Positions 1-8,168 of a stretch of DNA of 64,000 nt are shown here, one piece after another. The notes under the pieces are model-generated. The model searched no databases and was not told the DNA's origin. It saw only the letters and a program-made list of their open reading frames with translations. Numbering within the stretch: position 1 is the stretch's first letter; the number at the start of each line of letters is the position of its first letter. This stretch comes from an uncultured Paracoccaceae bacterium (lineage in GTDB: Bacteria > Pseudomonadota > Alphaproteobacteria > Rhodobacterales > Rhodobacteraceae): the NCBI GenBank assembly GCA_938049225.1, contig CALICM010000042.1:1-64000 (forward strand), written 5' to 3'. Both the position numbers and the translations under genes were made by a program.

Positions 1-47
1 GTGATTGCTCAGCACCCCGGCACGAGCCGGCACGAGGCCGAAAACAG

Positions 48-140
48 CTTGTCCGCGAGCCCCGGAATCCTGTCCGCGCTAAATCGGAACCGCTGTCCGC
101 GTCAGATTGGAATCCTTGTCCGCGCTACCCCGGTACGCGC
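48..140. repeat. Four degenerate direct repeats, possible IS21-type element end
   Basis: The octamer TGTCCGCG occurs at 50, 71, 94 and 117, a spacing of 21, 23 and 23 bases. The first three copies are each followed by a short variable stretch and GGAA(T/C)C. Repeated ~20-base subterminal motifs of this kind are known at the ends of IS21-family elements, so this may be an element terminus whose transposase genes lie left of the window or are lost. No istA or istB frame is visible here, so the assignment is an inference. Confidence 0.5.
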
Positions 141-618
141 AACCGGTGGTACCGTTGCGATCAACCGCAAACACTCTTCCCCCATAGGCAGCGCCAAGGT
201 CCTCACGGCTTCCTCCTTCCGAGGTTTGTCAACGCAGACCGAATGCAACGCATAAAGGCAAAGTTACGCCCCGGCCCGCATCAAAAACCCTCAGGTAAGT
301 GGCCTAAGCGAGCACTTGGGGCGGCACAAAAAAGGGACAGGTCCAGTTCGAACTCCATGAAACACTGGGGTTTCGGCGCGAAAGATCAAATTTCGAGCAT
401 TCAAGATAAGAAAACTTCCCCGTGTTTTCCCTGTAAATCACAATCAGAGGCTGGTTCGCTGGGGACTACTTCAACCACCAAACTTCACCTCGTGGTGGGA
501 AATTACCTTGGGCGCATGCTTAGACAGTGTTTCAATATCCCCGCGCCGGATCGACTTGTGCCTGCTGGGACAACCTTTCTCGACCCAAACATAGTATGGT
601 GTTTTGCCCCCTTTGGCC
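141..618. other. Gene-free stretch at the left edge
   Basis: Only short frames run through this stretch, in both directions, and none has a recognisable motif or a convincing ribosome-binding site. On the minus strand AAGGAGG stands before a GTG near 210, but that frame closes after 34 codons in the repeat region. Two runs resembling repeated CAGGGAA-type sequence occur near 420-440 on the minus strand. I assign no gene. It reads as remnant DNA next to a mobile-element end. Confidence 0.4.
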
Positions 619-972
619 TCAGCGTCCGGGTAAAGTCACTGTTACTTGCGGTCCTGCCCCATGCACATTGTCAAAGGCACCGACCAGAACCTCGGAGAGG
701 TCATCGGGGACCGCGATGCCGCTCAGGCTGCGGGTGAACGGTTGCTCGTTTTCATGTGGGTGCAGCAACTCGCGATAGCCCAACTCGGTCCCGTCGGGCG
801 CGTAAATCCGCCAGCCGTCGGCATAGTGATCCCAGCCTGTGTCGCCATGGGCTACGGTCACATCGAACCGCCAGCTGTCCCCTTGCTGCGTCGCACGAAC
901 ATCGACGACCTCGGGCGGTCCGGCAATTGCGGGGGTGGCGATCAAGGCGAGGGCAAGCAAAAACTGTTTCAT
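619..972 (-). CDS. Small exported protein of unknown function
   Basis: A 117-residue protein with a clear Sec signal peptide: basic residue at position 3, hydrophobic run, and ALA-type cleavage site near residue 17. The mature part is a compact, likely beta-rich domain with several aspartates and histidines (WDHYADGW, LHPHENEQPFTRS). Similar short periplasmic proteins with this conserved centre are known to me from Rhodobacterales, always without an assigned role. It stands alone, running away from the decayed region at 1010-1334. The product is probably periplasmic. The call as a real gene rests on the signal peptide and good codon use; the function is unknown. Confidence 0.7.
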   Translation of the reverse strand: MKQFLLALALIATPAIAGPPEVVDVRATQQGDSWRFDVTVAHGDTGWDHYADGWRIYAPDGTELGYRELLHPHENEQPFTRSLSGIAVPDDLSEVLVGAFDNVHGAGPQVTVTLPGR

Positions 973-1009
973 GAACCGCTCTTATCATCCAGGGGCCCAG
1001 CCTGCACAA

Positions 1010-1334
1010 TCACAGCCCCGTGAGATACACGCCGCTCAGCCCTTCCCAACGCCCGTTCAGGATCAGTCGCGCCGAGATCACAACAAGGATCACATTCAGT
1101 GCCCACATAAAGTGCCGATCGCTGATCCGCAGCAGCACCGCACGATGAACCTTGGCTATGATGTCGAGGCCAAAGGGCTTGCGGCGCTTGGCAAGTCCAT
1201 CAAACAGATGACTGCCCCGAGGGCTCCGTTCACGTACAGCGTTCCCAAAAGAAGCACGGGCGGTTCACGCGCCTTGATGCAATCCAGCCACCGCGAGCCT
1301 GGACATTGATGGTGGCAGGCTGTTCAGTTGACAT
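1010..1334 (-). pseudogene. Frameshifted membrane-protein remnant, perhaps TauE/SafE-like
   Basis: The minus strand encodes a coherent C-terminal stretch in one frame, from about 1264 to the stop at 1010. It has a basic loop (LAKRRKPFGLD), then RISDRHFMWALNVILVV, and a last hydrophobic segment ending in LTGL. A plausible upstream part (REPPVLLLGTLYVNGALG, hydrophobic) lies in a second frame, and the only ATG start (near 1334) is in a third. At least two frameshifts would be needed to join them. The RISDRHF pattern before a last membrane helix resembles the end of TauE/SafE exporters, but the match is by eye and weak. Confidence 0.35.
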
Positions 1335-1373
1335 ACCGGGGGTCACTGCGCCCGACTTGTGGGGGATGCGAAC

Positions 1374-2285
1374 GTGCCAACAAATCTGGTCTCGATCGGC
1401 GAATGTATGGTTGAGTTGGCCCCCTCAGGTGGGGCGGATATGTACCGTTTGGCCTTTGCTGGCGATACGCTGAACACCGCCTGGTATGCCGCCCAACTGA
1501 AGCCGGATTGGACCGTGCGTTTTGTCAGCCGGGTGGGCCAGGATGCGACATCGGATCGGATGGTTGGGTTTCTGAGCCGCTCTGGCATCGGCACCGACCG
1601 GATCCAACGCAGCCCGGATCGCTCGGTCGGGCTATATCTGATCGACGTGCAAAACGGAGAGCGCAGCTTTTCCTATTGGCGGGACAAGTCCGCCGCCCGT
1701 CAGTTGGCCGATGATCCCGCGACACTGGCGCAAGCACTGGCCGACGGCGATACGCTTTATTTCTCCGGCATCACCCTGGCCATTTTGTCCGATGCGGGTC
1801 GTCGCACCCTGATCAACGCGCTGACCGCGGCCCGGGCGCGTGGACAACGCATTGCCTTTGACCCCAACCTGCGGCCGCGCCTTTGGTCCGATCCTGGCAT
1901 TATGTGTGATGTCGTCATGCGGGCGGCGGCGATTAGTGATATTATTCTACCCTCCCACGAGGATGAGGCCACGCATTTTGGCGACACCGACCCGCAGGCG
2001 ACATGCTTGCGGTACCTTGATGCCGGGGCCTCGACGGTGATCGTTAAGAACGGCAGCGGGCCGGTGTTTTTTCACCATGATGGCCAAAGCGGCCAGTACA
2101 CACCCCAAGAAGTTACGGACGTTGTTGACACCACTGCGGCTGGGGACAGCTTCAACTCGGCTGTGCTCACCGCGCTGGACGGCCCCAAGCCACTGCCCAC
2201 CGTTCTGGCGACGGCCAGCGGCGTGGCCGCTCATGTAATCCGCCACCCGGGCGCGCTGGTGCCGCTGGAAGGGAATGTTTTGTAG
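1374..2285 (+). CDS. kdgK: PfkB-family sugar kinase, probable 2-keto-3-deoxygluconate kinase
   Basis: About 303 residues, the usual size of ribokinase/PfkB kinases. The N terminus has LVSIGECMVEL, typical of KdgK proteins that phosphorylate 2-keto-3-deoxygluconate to KDPG. The C-terminal PfkB signature DTTAAGDSFNSAV lies near residue 252, with the catalytic base Asp in AAGD. I chose GTG 1374, which follows a GGGGG run by about 8 bases; a second GTG at 1359 is possible. No KDPG aldolase or uronate gene is adjacent, so the substrate call rests on the family alone. The next gene, asd, is about 120 bases downstream and functionally unrelated. Confidence 0.85.
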   Translation: MPTNLVSIGECMVELAPSGGADMYRLAFAGDTLNTAWYAAQLKPDWTVRFVSRVGQDATSDRMVGFLSRSGIGTDRIQRSPDRSVGLYLIDVQNGERSFSYWRDKSAARQLADDPATLAQALADGDTLYFSGITLAILSDAGRRTLINALTAARARGQRIAFDPNLRPRLWSDPGIMCDVVMRAAAISDIILPSHEDEATHFGDTDPQATCLRYLDAGASTVIVKNGSGPVFFHHDGQSGQYTPQEVTDVVDTTAAGDSFNSAVLTALDGPKPLPTVLATASGVAAHVIRHPGALVPLEGNVL

Positions 2286-2409
2286 GGGCGCGGCCACGCC
2301 CGCAAAAGGCGCCACAGATTGGTGGTTTCCTGTTTTCTCGGCTTTTCATTTGCACCCCAAAGGCGTAGAGATCGCCCGCTGATCGTCACTAAATTGGGAG
2401 TTGTGGCCA

Positions 2410-3432
2410 ATGGGCTACCGCGTTGCCGTCGTCGGCGCCACAGGGAATGTGGGCCGTGAAATGCTGAACATCCTGGCCGAGCGCCAGTTTCCCGTGGACG
2501 AACTGGCCGTTTTGGCCAGCCGCCGTTCGCTGGGCACGGAATGCAGCTTTGGCGAGACAACGCTCAAAACCCAGGATTTGGACACTTTCGACTTCACTGG
2601 TTGGGATATCGCACTCTTTGCGATCGGCTCGGACGCAACGAAAACCTATGGCCCGCGTGCGGCCAAAGCGGGCTGCGTGGTGATCGATAACTCGTCGCTT
2701 TATCGCTACGAACCCGATATTCCGTTGATCGTTCCGGAAGTGAACCCTGATGCCGTCGAGGGGGTCAAAAACCGCAACATCATTGCCAACCCCAACTGCT
2801 CGACCGCCCAGATGGTCGTGGCCCTTAAGCCCTTGCACGACCGGGCCCGGATCAAACGGGTGGTGGTCTCTACATACCAATCCGTGTCTGGCGCAGGCAA
2901 GGATGGGATGGACGAGTTGTGGAACCAGACCAAGGGGATGTATGTGCCGGGGCAAGAGAAAGACCCGGAGAAATTCACCAAGCAGATTGCCTTCAACGTG
3001 ATCCCGCACATCGGTGGCTTCATGGATTCGGGCGACACTTACGAAGAGTGGAAAATGGTCGCCGAGACGAAAAAGATCGTCGATCCGGCGATCAAGGTCA
3101 CCGCCACTTGCGTCCGTGTTCCGGTGTTTGTCGGCCACTCGGAAGCTGTGAATATCGAGACTGAAGATTTTCTGGACGAGGACGAGGCGCGCGAGATCCT
3201 GCGCACCGCCCCCGGGGTGATGGTCGTCGATAAGCGCGAGGATGGGGGTTATATCACCCCTGTCGAATCGGCCGGCGATTTTGCCACTTACATCAGCCGA
3301 ATACGGCAAGATGGCACGATCGAGAACGGCTTGAACTTGTGGTGCGTGTCGGACAATCTGCGCAAAGGTGCTGCGCTGAATGCGGTTCAGATCGCTGAAC
3401 TGTTGGGCCGGCGAATACTCAATAAGGGCTAG
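2410..3432 (+). CDS. asd: Aspartate-semialdehyde dehydrogenase
   Basis: A 340-residue enzyme that reduces beta-aspartyl phosphate to aspartate semialdehyde with NADPH, the branch point to lysine/diaminopimelate, threonine and methionine. The N-terminal Rossmann motif VVGATGNVG covers residues 7-15. The catalytic cysteine is in NPNCSTAQMV near residue 130, and substrate-binding residues follow in the expected order. ATG 2410 has GGGAG about 9 bases upstream; the in-frame TTG at 2401 lacks such a site. The diaminopimelate-pathway gene dapE is also in this window, but about 56 kb away. The next gene starts directly after this stop codon. Confidence 0.95.
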   Translation: MGYRVAVVGATGNVGREMLNILAERQFPVDELAVLASRRSLGTECSFGETTLKTQDLDTFDFTGWDIALFAIGSDATKTYGPRAAKAGCVVIDNSSLYRYEPDIPLIVPEVNPDAVEGVKNRNIIANPNCSTAQMVVALKPLHDRARIKRVVVSTYQSVSGAGKDGMDELWNQTKGMYVPGQEKDPEKFTKQIAFNVIPHIGGFMDSGDTYEEWKMVAETKKIVDPAIKVTATCVRVPVFVGHSEAVNIETEDFLDEDEAREILRTAPGVMVVDKREDGGYITPVESAGDFATYISRIRQDGTIENGLNLWCVSDNLRKGAALNAVQIAELLGRRILNKG

Positions 3433-4014
3433 ATGATGGGCGGGGGTGCGTCGACATTCGTCTGTCGCACTCTCTGCCTTTTGTTGCTGGCGGGAGCGGC
3501 GCGGTCCGAAACTGAAACGTCGATCAGCGGGTTTGCGGGCGTGATGACCAACAACTCCTTCGGCGAAGCGCTGTCACCCTTTGATGTCGAATTTACCGAA
3601 AGTGCCTTGGTCGGTGTCGGTTTGCGGCAGGAATGGCCGCTATTCGGATCGAACCGTTGGTTTGTCGGTATCGAGGGGCAGTTGGTTGGGCATTTCGGCG
3701 TGCAGGATCATTTCGAGGTGAACCTGCCATTGGTGGCAACTTATAAGCCCCAGTCGCGGTTGGGTGATTATCTGAGTCGCATTACCTATGGCATCGGTCT
3801 GTCCTTTGCCAGCAAGGCCCCGCAGGTCGAGATCGAGCGGGACGGCGCGTCGCAGAACACGCTGATTTATTGGATGGCAGAGCTGTCAACGCCGCTACCC
3901 GCCGAGGATTTCGAGGCGTTTTTTCGCTTGCACCACCGATCAGATGGGTTTGGGCTGTTCAGCGTCGACGCGGGCTCCAACGGGCTGGTGTTGGGGTTGC
4001 GCAGGTCATTTTGA
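3433..4014 (+). CDS. Predicted outer-membrane beta-barrel protein, PagL-like
   Basis: A 193-residue protein with a signal peptide of about 25 residues, followed by alternating hydrophobic/polar strands and a terminal Phe (RRSF), the pattern of a small outer-membrane barrel. HHRSDGFG near residues 167-174 recalls the His-x-Ser active site of lipid A 3-O-deacylases (PagL), which remove a 3-hydroxyacyl chain from lipid A. Full assignment needs the catalytic Glu, which I cannot place by eye. Its ATG abuts the asd stop codon, so the two are probably co-transcribed without obvious functional linkage. It converges with the carbonic anhydrase gene. Confidence 0.65.
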   Translation: MMGGGASTFVCRTLCLLLLAGAARSETETSISGFAGVMTNNSFGEALSPFDVEFTESALVGVGLRQEWPLFGSNRWFVGIEGQLVGHFGVQDHFEVNLPLVATYKPQSRLGDYLSRITYGIGLSFASKAPQVEIERDGASQNTLIYWMAELSTPLPAEDFEAFFRLHHRSDGFGLFSVDAGSNGLVLGLRRSF

Positions 4015-4075
4015 CAGTCCTGCGCGCGCCAAACAAAACCTCGGTTTTGGTGGTGCGATCAGCCTGAGGTGAGTG

Positions 4076-4735
4076 TCAAACCTCTCTAAACTCACCATTT
4101 TCAGAGTCGTACCACTCCAGGCCGCCAGTTCCGATGGTGTTGCGCAAACCGTGCAGCGCCAGAGTTCCGTCCTGCACCCTTTCGGCCACAAACGGAAAGG
4201 TCATCAGGTTCGACAGGCTGGTCAGCACCGCCTGGCGCTCAAGCGCCAGCAATTGGTCCGCCGGATCGGCGATATCTTTGACCGCCTGAAACCCATCGGC
4301 CAGCAGATCCATCCAGCGCCCGACGAAGCTGGTCTCCTCAAGCAGCGCGGGCGCACGGCCCTGATGCATATCCAAACAACCCCGTACCCCGCCGCACTCG
4401 GAATGACCCATGATGATGATGTTCGACACTTTCAGGCTGGTCACAGCGTATTCCACCGCCGCCGAGGTGCCGTGCAGATCGCCGTCGGGCTTATATGGCG
4501 GGACCAGGTTGGCAATGTTGCGGTGAATGAAGAACTCCCCCATCTCGGCCCCGAAGATCGAGGTGACATGCACCCGGCTGTCGCAGCACGAGATCACCAT
4601 TACGCGTGGGCGCTGCCCCTCGGCCGCCAATCGGGCGTACCAGGCGGCGTTTTCGGCGAAGTCGGTGGCCAGCCAACCTTTGTAACGTTGGATCAGGAAT
4701 TTCGGCAAGGGACGGGCAGTGGGGGGCATGTGCAA
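4076..4735 (-). CDS. Beta-class carbonic anhydrase
   Basis: A 219-residue enzyme interconverting CO2 and bicarbonate in the cytoplasm. All metal and catalytic elements of the beta class are visible: CCDSR at residues 50-54 (zinc Cys50 and the Asp/Arg dyad) and GHSECGG with zinc His111 and Cys114. The length matches bacterial beta-CAs. ATG 4735 gives the expected N terminus; ATG two codons later is an alternative. The gene converges with the barrel gene and is divergent from the small Hpt-like gene at 4857. Confidence 0.93.
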   Translation of the reverse strand: MHMPPTARPLPKFLIQRYKGWLATDFAENAAWYARLAAEGQRPRVMVISCCDSRVHVTSIFGAEMGEFFIHRNIANLVPPYKPDGDLHGTSAAVEYAVTSLKVSNIIIMGHSECGGVRGCLDMHQGRAPALLEETSFVGRWMDLLADGFQAVKDIADPADQLLALERQAVLTSLSNLMTFPFVAERVQDGTLALHGLRNTIGTGGLEWYDSENGEFREV

Positions 4736-4856
4736 GCGCCTGTTTTAATGGACTGTAAAGCCTTACGAAAATTCTCCGTGGCTTGCAAACCCAGGGTAAC
4801 AGGTTTTTCAGGGATGGTCCCTAAACCCCCTCGGACACGTTGGAATGAGGTGGGAC

Positions 4857-5240
4857 ATGACACAGATACTTTCGATGCGGCGCGAGGATAATGTCGCCGT
4901 GGACACGACGGTGCTGATGCGGCTGGAGGTGGCTTTGGGCGCCGCGCGCAGCCGCGAGATTTTGGGCCAAGCCTGTTGCGAGATCATCGAAAAACTGACC
5001 GAGTTCGAGGTGCAATTGGAGGCGGGCCAGCGCGACCGCGCCAGCCGGTTGGCACGTGGCATCTCGGCGCTCAGCGCCGAGATCGGGTTGACCGAATTGA
5101 GCCGTGCGGGGCAGGCGGTGGTGGCCTGTTTGGCGGGGGACGATCACGTGGCTTTGGCGGCGACCGCCCATCGCTTGGGCCGTCTGAGTGAGGTGTCCTT
5201 GGACATTTTGCTGCACAATGGGGCCGAGAAGGATGTTTAA
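4857..5240 (+). CDS. Small helical protein, resembles an Hpt domain without the histidine
   Basis: A protein of about 127 residues, predicted all-helical, with no signal peptide or membrane segment. The second half (ARGISALSAEIGLTELSRAG, then DHVALAATAHRLGRLSE) follows the helix pattern of histidine phosphotransfer domains, but the usual HxxKG phospho-acceptor motif is absent; AHRLGR is the nearest match and sits in the wrong helix. ATG 4857 is preferred because GAGGTGGG lies directly upstream; ATG 4845 is in frame but lacks a site. It sits 59 bases before the M17 peptidase gene. I infer a regulatory or scaffold role at most; a specific function cannot be given. Confidence 0.6.
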   Translation: MTQILSMRREDNVAVDTTVLMRLEVALGAARSREILGQACCEIIEKLTEFEVQLEAGQRDRASRLARGISALSAEIGLTELSRAGQAVVACLAGDDHVALAATAHRLGRLSEVSLDILLHNGAEKDV

Positions 5241-5299
5241 CTTGGCATTTCGCCCCTGAAAGCTAGGGTTGGCGGGTCGCTGAAAGGAGCCCGCCACTT

Positions 5300-6685
5300 A
5301 TGACCGCCCGTTTCGCCCCGCCTGGCACCTCTTTTGTTCCCATCCATATTCTTGCACCCGATCATGTTAGTCCCTGGGCGCGGCACCAGTCCCCGGTGGT
5401 GCAAGCGCAATTGGGGGCGCAGCCGTTTTCCGGCAAGCTGGGGGCCGCGCGGCTGATCTTTGATGCGTCCGGCCAGGTGGCGGCGGTTTTGGCGGGCTGG
5501 GGCACTGCGGCAAGCCGGGCCCGACAGCAGTTTCCTTTGGGTGGATTGGCGGCCAAGCTGCCTGCGGCGACATATGGCTTCGCGACCGTTCCCACCGAGG
5601 CGGATATGACCAATGCAGCCCTGGGATGGCTGTTGTCGGCTTATCGCTTTGATCGTTACAAATCGGCCAAGGATCAGGCGGCGCATCTGGTGGCACCGGA
5701 CCCGGATCAAGCCCACGCCCTGGAAATACGGGCCGAAGCCGTGGCGCTGGCCTGTGATTTGATCAACACCCCCGCCAATGACATGGGCCCCGACGCGCTG
5801 GAAGCTACCGCCTGCGCCGTGGCCGATCGTTTCGGGGCCACAACCACAGTTACGCGGGGCACCGACTTGCTGTCCGCCAATCTGCCGATGATCCACACCG
5901 TGGGTCGCGCGGCCGACCAGGCGCCACGGTTGATCGACTTTCAATGGGGGGATCCGGCAGCGCGCAGGGTGACATTGGTGGGCAAGGGCGTGTGTTTCGA
6001 CACCGGTGGGCTGAACCTCAAACCCAGTGCCTCGATGGGTTTGATGAAAAAGGACATGGGCGGGGCCGCGACGGTGCTGGCGCTAGCGCAGATGATCATG
6101 GCCATGGATCTGCCGGTGCGGCTGCGCGTCTTGATCCCTGCAGTGGAAAATAGCGTTTCATCAGGCGCCTTTCGCCCAGGAGATGTGCTGACCGCCCGCA
6201 ACGGCTTGACGGTCGAGGTCAACAACACCGATGCCGAAGGACGCCTGGTTCTGGCCGATGCCCTGGCGCTGGGCGGCGAGGAATCGCCCGCACTTATGAT
6301 CTCGATGGCCACTTTGACCGGGGCCGCACGGGTGGCGATGGGCCCCGATGTGCCACCGTTCTTCACCGATGACAGCGAATTGGCCGCGCAGGTGATGCAG
6401 GCCGCGACCCGGGTCGCCGATCCATTATGGCAGCTGCCATTTTGGGAGCCCTACGAAGAGATGATCGAACCAGACATCGCCGATCTGGACAATGCGCCCA
6501 AAGGCGGCTTCGCCGGGGCGATCACCGCGGCGCTGTTTTTGCGCCGTTTCGCGGGTGGGGCGGGCTCTTATCTGCATGTGGATTGCTTTGGCTGGACCCC
6601 GGCGGCGAAACCCGCCCGTCCAAAAGGGGGCGCGTGCCAAGGGGCCCGCGCGTTGCTGGAAGTCATCGCGGGGGCCAGCGCATAA
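5300..6685 (+). CDS. M17-family leucyl aminopeptidase
   Basis: A 461-residue cytosolic metallopeptidase that removes N-terminal amino acids from peptides. Two divalent metals are bound by the motif VGKGVCFDTGGLNLKP (Lys near residue 229) and by the family signature NTDAEGRLVLADAL (residues about 309-322, with the active-site Arg). The N-terminal domain is short and diverged compared with E. coli PepA (about 500 residues), as in other alphaproteobacterial paralogs, so I give no symbol. Its stop codon overlaps the next ATG (TAATG), so it is translationally coupled to an NlpC/P60 hydrolase; together they suggest peptide or muropeptide turnover. Confidence 0.9.
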   Translation: MTARFAPPGTSFVPIHILAPDHVSPWARHQSPVVQAQLGAQPFSGKLGAARLIFDASGQVAAVLAGWGTAASRARQQFPLGGLAAKLPAATYGFATVPTEADMTNAALGWLLSAYRFDRYKSAKDQAAHLVAPDPDQAHALEIRAEAVALACDLINTPANDMGPDALEATACAVADRFGATTTVTRGTDLLSANLPMIHTVGRAADQAPRLIDFQWGDPAARRVTLVGKGVCFDTGGLNLKPSASMGLMKKDMGGAATVLALAQMIMAMDLPVRLRVLIPAVENSVSSGAFRPGDVLTARNGLTVEVNNTDAEGRLVLADALALGGEESPALMISMATLTGAARVAMGPDVPPFFTDDSELAAQVMQAATRVADPLWQLPFWEPYEEMIEPDIADLDNAPKGGFAGAITAALFLRRFAGGAGSYLHVDCFGWTPAAKPARPKGGACQGARALLEVIAGASA

Positions 6686-7518
6686 TGGCCGACCCCCGCC
6701 TCACACCCGCCCGCGCCGACCTGGCGGCGGTGCATCTGAGGGGGCAAGTCGAGGCAGCAACTTTCGTCGTCGCCCAACCCCAACAAGTCGTGGTCCCGGT
6801 TTTGGATATGCGCGACACGCCCTCGGCCACATCCTTATCGACGCAACTGTTGTATGGCGAAGCGGTGGATGTCTACGATACCGATCCCGCCACGGGCCTG
6901 GCCTGGGGGCAGTGCCTGACCGATGGATATGTTGGCTATATGCGCCTGGACGGCTTGGTGGATCGCGCCGACCCCCCGACACATCGGGTCATTAGTTTTG
7001 GAACCCAACTCTATGCTGATCCAGGGCTTAAGCAGACCCCCACAGGCCACCTGCCGTGGATGGCGCAGGTTGCGGTCACCGACCATCAGGCAGGCTATGC
7101 GCAAGTCGCCGGCGGCTGGATACCGGATCAGCATTTGGTCCCGCTGGACCAGGCGGGCCCCGATTTCGTGACCATCGCGGAATCGCTGACGGGCGTGCCT
7201 TATGTCTGGGGAGGGCGCAGTCACCAGGGTCTGGATTGCTCGGCCTTGGTGCAATTGGCCATGGCCCGCGCGGGTCTGTCTTTTCCGCGAGACTCAGACT
7301 TGCAGCGGGCCGAGGGCGCGCCGATCAGCGGACCGCTTCGCCGTGGCGATTTGGCCTTTTGGCCGGGCCATGTGGGGGTCATGCAGGACGCCGCGAATGT
7401 GTTGCACGCCAATATCCATCATATGGCGGTCGCGTCGGAACCCTTGGACCGGGCAGAGGCGCGGATCGAACAGGCGGGCGTTGGCCCGATCATCGTCCGC
7501 AAGCGGCTGCTGGGCTAG
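6685..7518 (+). CDS. NlpC/P60-family cell-wall peptidase with SH3-like domains
   Basis: A 277-residue protein. The first half has SH3b-like repeats, including WGQCLTDGYVGYM, as in dipeptidyl-peptidase VI-type enzymes. The second half is an NlpC/P60 domain with VPYVWGGRSHQGLDCSALVQ (catalytic Cys near 185) and RRGDLAFWPGHVGVM (His near 229). Such enzymes cleave gamma-D-glutamyl-diamino-acid bonds in muropeptides. There is no signal peptide, which fits a cytosolic recycling role. Start ATG 6685 overlaps the peptidase stop codon; the frame is open further upstream, but that stretch is inside the peptidase gene. The 3' end shares a CTAG with the convergent DUF2794 gene. Confidence 0.9.
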   Translation: MADPRLTPARADLAAVHLRGQVEAATFVVAQPQQVVVPVLDMRDTPSATSLSTQLLYGEAVDVYDTDPATGLAWGQCLTDGYVGYMRLDGLVDRADPPTHRVISFGTQLYADPGLKQTPTGHLPWMAQVAVTDHQAGYAQVAGGWIPDQHLVPLDQAGPDFVTIAESLTGVPYVWGGRSHQGLDCSALVQLAMARAGLSFPRDSDLQRAEGAPISGPLRRGDLAFWPGHVGVMQDAANVLHANIHHMAVASEPLDRAEARIEQAGVGPIIVRKRLLG

Positions 7519-7865
7519 CCCTCGACCGCGCGGATCAGCTTTTTCTCGAGCACCTGCAAAACGTTACGCAGATCGCGGCCGCGTTTCAGCACCTGGCCAT
7601 CCATCCCGATCACCGCATACTGTCCCTGCCGTTGCGCCAGCGCGGGGCGCTTTTCTATGCGGTACAGCGGATGTTCTGTCGCCCGGCGGAAGACCGAGAA
7701 CACTGCCACGTCGCGCAGCATCGAAATCCCATAGTCCCGCCATTCCCCAGCCGAGACCATCTTGCCATACAAGGGGAGAATCAGGGCCAGTTCCGTCCGA
7801 TGGAAACTCACCTGACGCGGCGGCGGCGTGAGTTTTACAACGGAAGCGCCAAGATGTTGAGCCAT
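7515..7865 (-). CDS. DUF2794 family protein
   Basis: A short soluble protein of 116 residues, recognised as DUF2794 by its central SFHRTELALILPLYGKMV and WRDYGISMLRDVAVFSVFRR. This family is widespread in Alphaproteobacteria and has no assigned role. ATG 7865 is preferred because AAGAG lies 7 bases upstream; an in-frame ATG at 7880 is possible. Its stop codon is read from the same CTAG as the stop codon of the NlpC/P60 gene on the other strand. It probably has its own promoter in the 7866-8009 stretch. Confidence 0.85.
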   Translation of the reverse strand: MAQHLGASVVKLTPPPRQVSFHRTELALILPLYGKMVSAGEWRDYGISMLRDVAVFSVFRRATEHPLYRIEKRPALAQRQGQYAVIGMDGQVLKRGRDLRNVLQVLEKKLIRAVEG

Positions 7866-8168
7866 CCGGCAACTCTTCATGAACCTTGAGCGTTTCGCAA
7901 GAGGCAGAAAACTGTAAAAAAATGCGTTCGCCGGATTCTCAACACAATTTCAGCACAGGGCCGCCGCACTGGACGTTAATAAGATCTTCAGTGGCTCGGT
8001 TGAGCTTCACTCTGACACCGGCGGGAACTAGCCCCCACATCTCCCGCCGGTGTCAGAGGCTAACAAATCGTTCTTTTCCTCAAGCACGAACAGACCCGGG
8101 TCGCTGATGACAGCGGTTCGGGTTGTGTTATACGAATCGTCAAAACGACGACAGGAAAGACCCCCCTT
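7866..8168. other. Intergenic region between divergent genes, with a strong hairpin
   Basis: This 303-base gap separates divergent DUF2794 and the gamma-glutamyltransferase gene and should hold both promoters. It contains the long inverted repeat listed separately and, near 8120-8150, an AT-richer stretch (GTGTTATACG) that could include a -10 box for the downstream gene. I see no convincing small gene in it. Confidence 0.5.
8010..8058. repeat. Perfect 17-bp inverted repeat
   Basis: CTCTGACACCGGCGGGA at 8010-8026 is the exact reverse complement of 8042-8058, with a 15-base loop. No T-run follows on either side, so it is not a standard rho-independent terminator, although it could act in transcript folding. 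It lies between two divergent genes, where a terminator would not be expected. Confidence 0.8.

Noticed and set aside
48-140. Regularly spaced repeats that could be a CRISPR array
   Set aside because: Only eight bases are exactly conserved, the unit is 21-23 bases, and the spacers would be shorter than any known array; no cas gene is present.
6427-6684. Upstream extension of the NlpC/P60 gene
   Set aside because: This stretch is inside the M17 peptidase gene; the TAATG overlap gives a normal coupled start at 6685.
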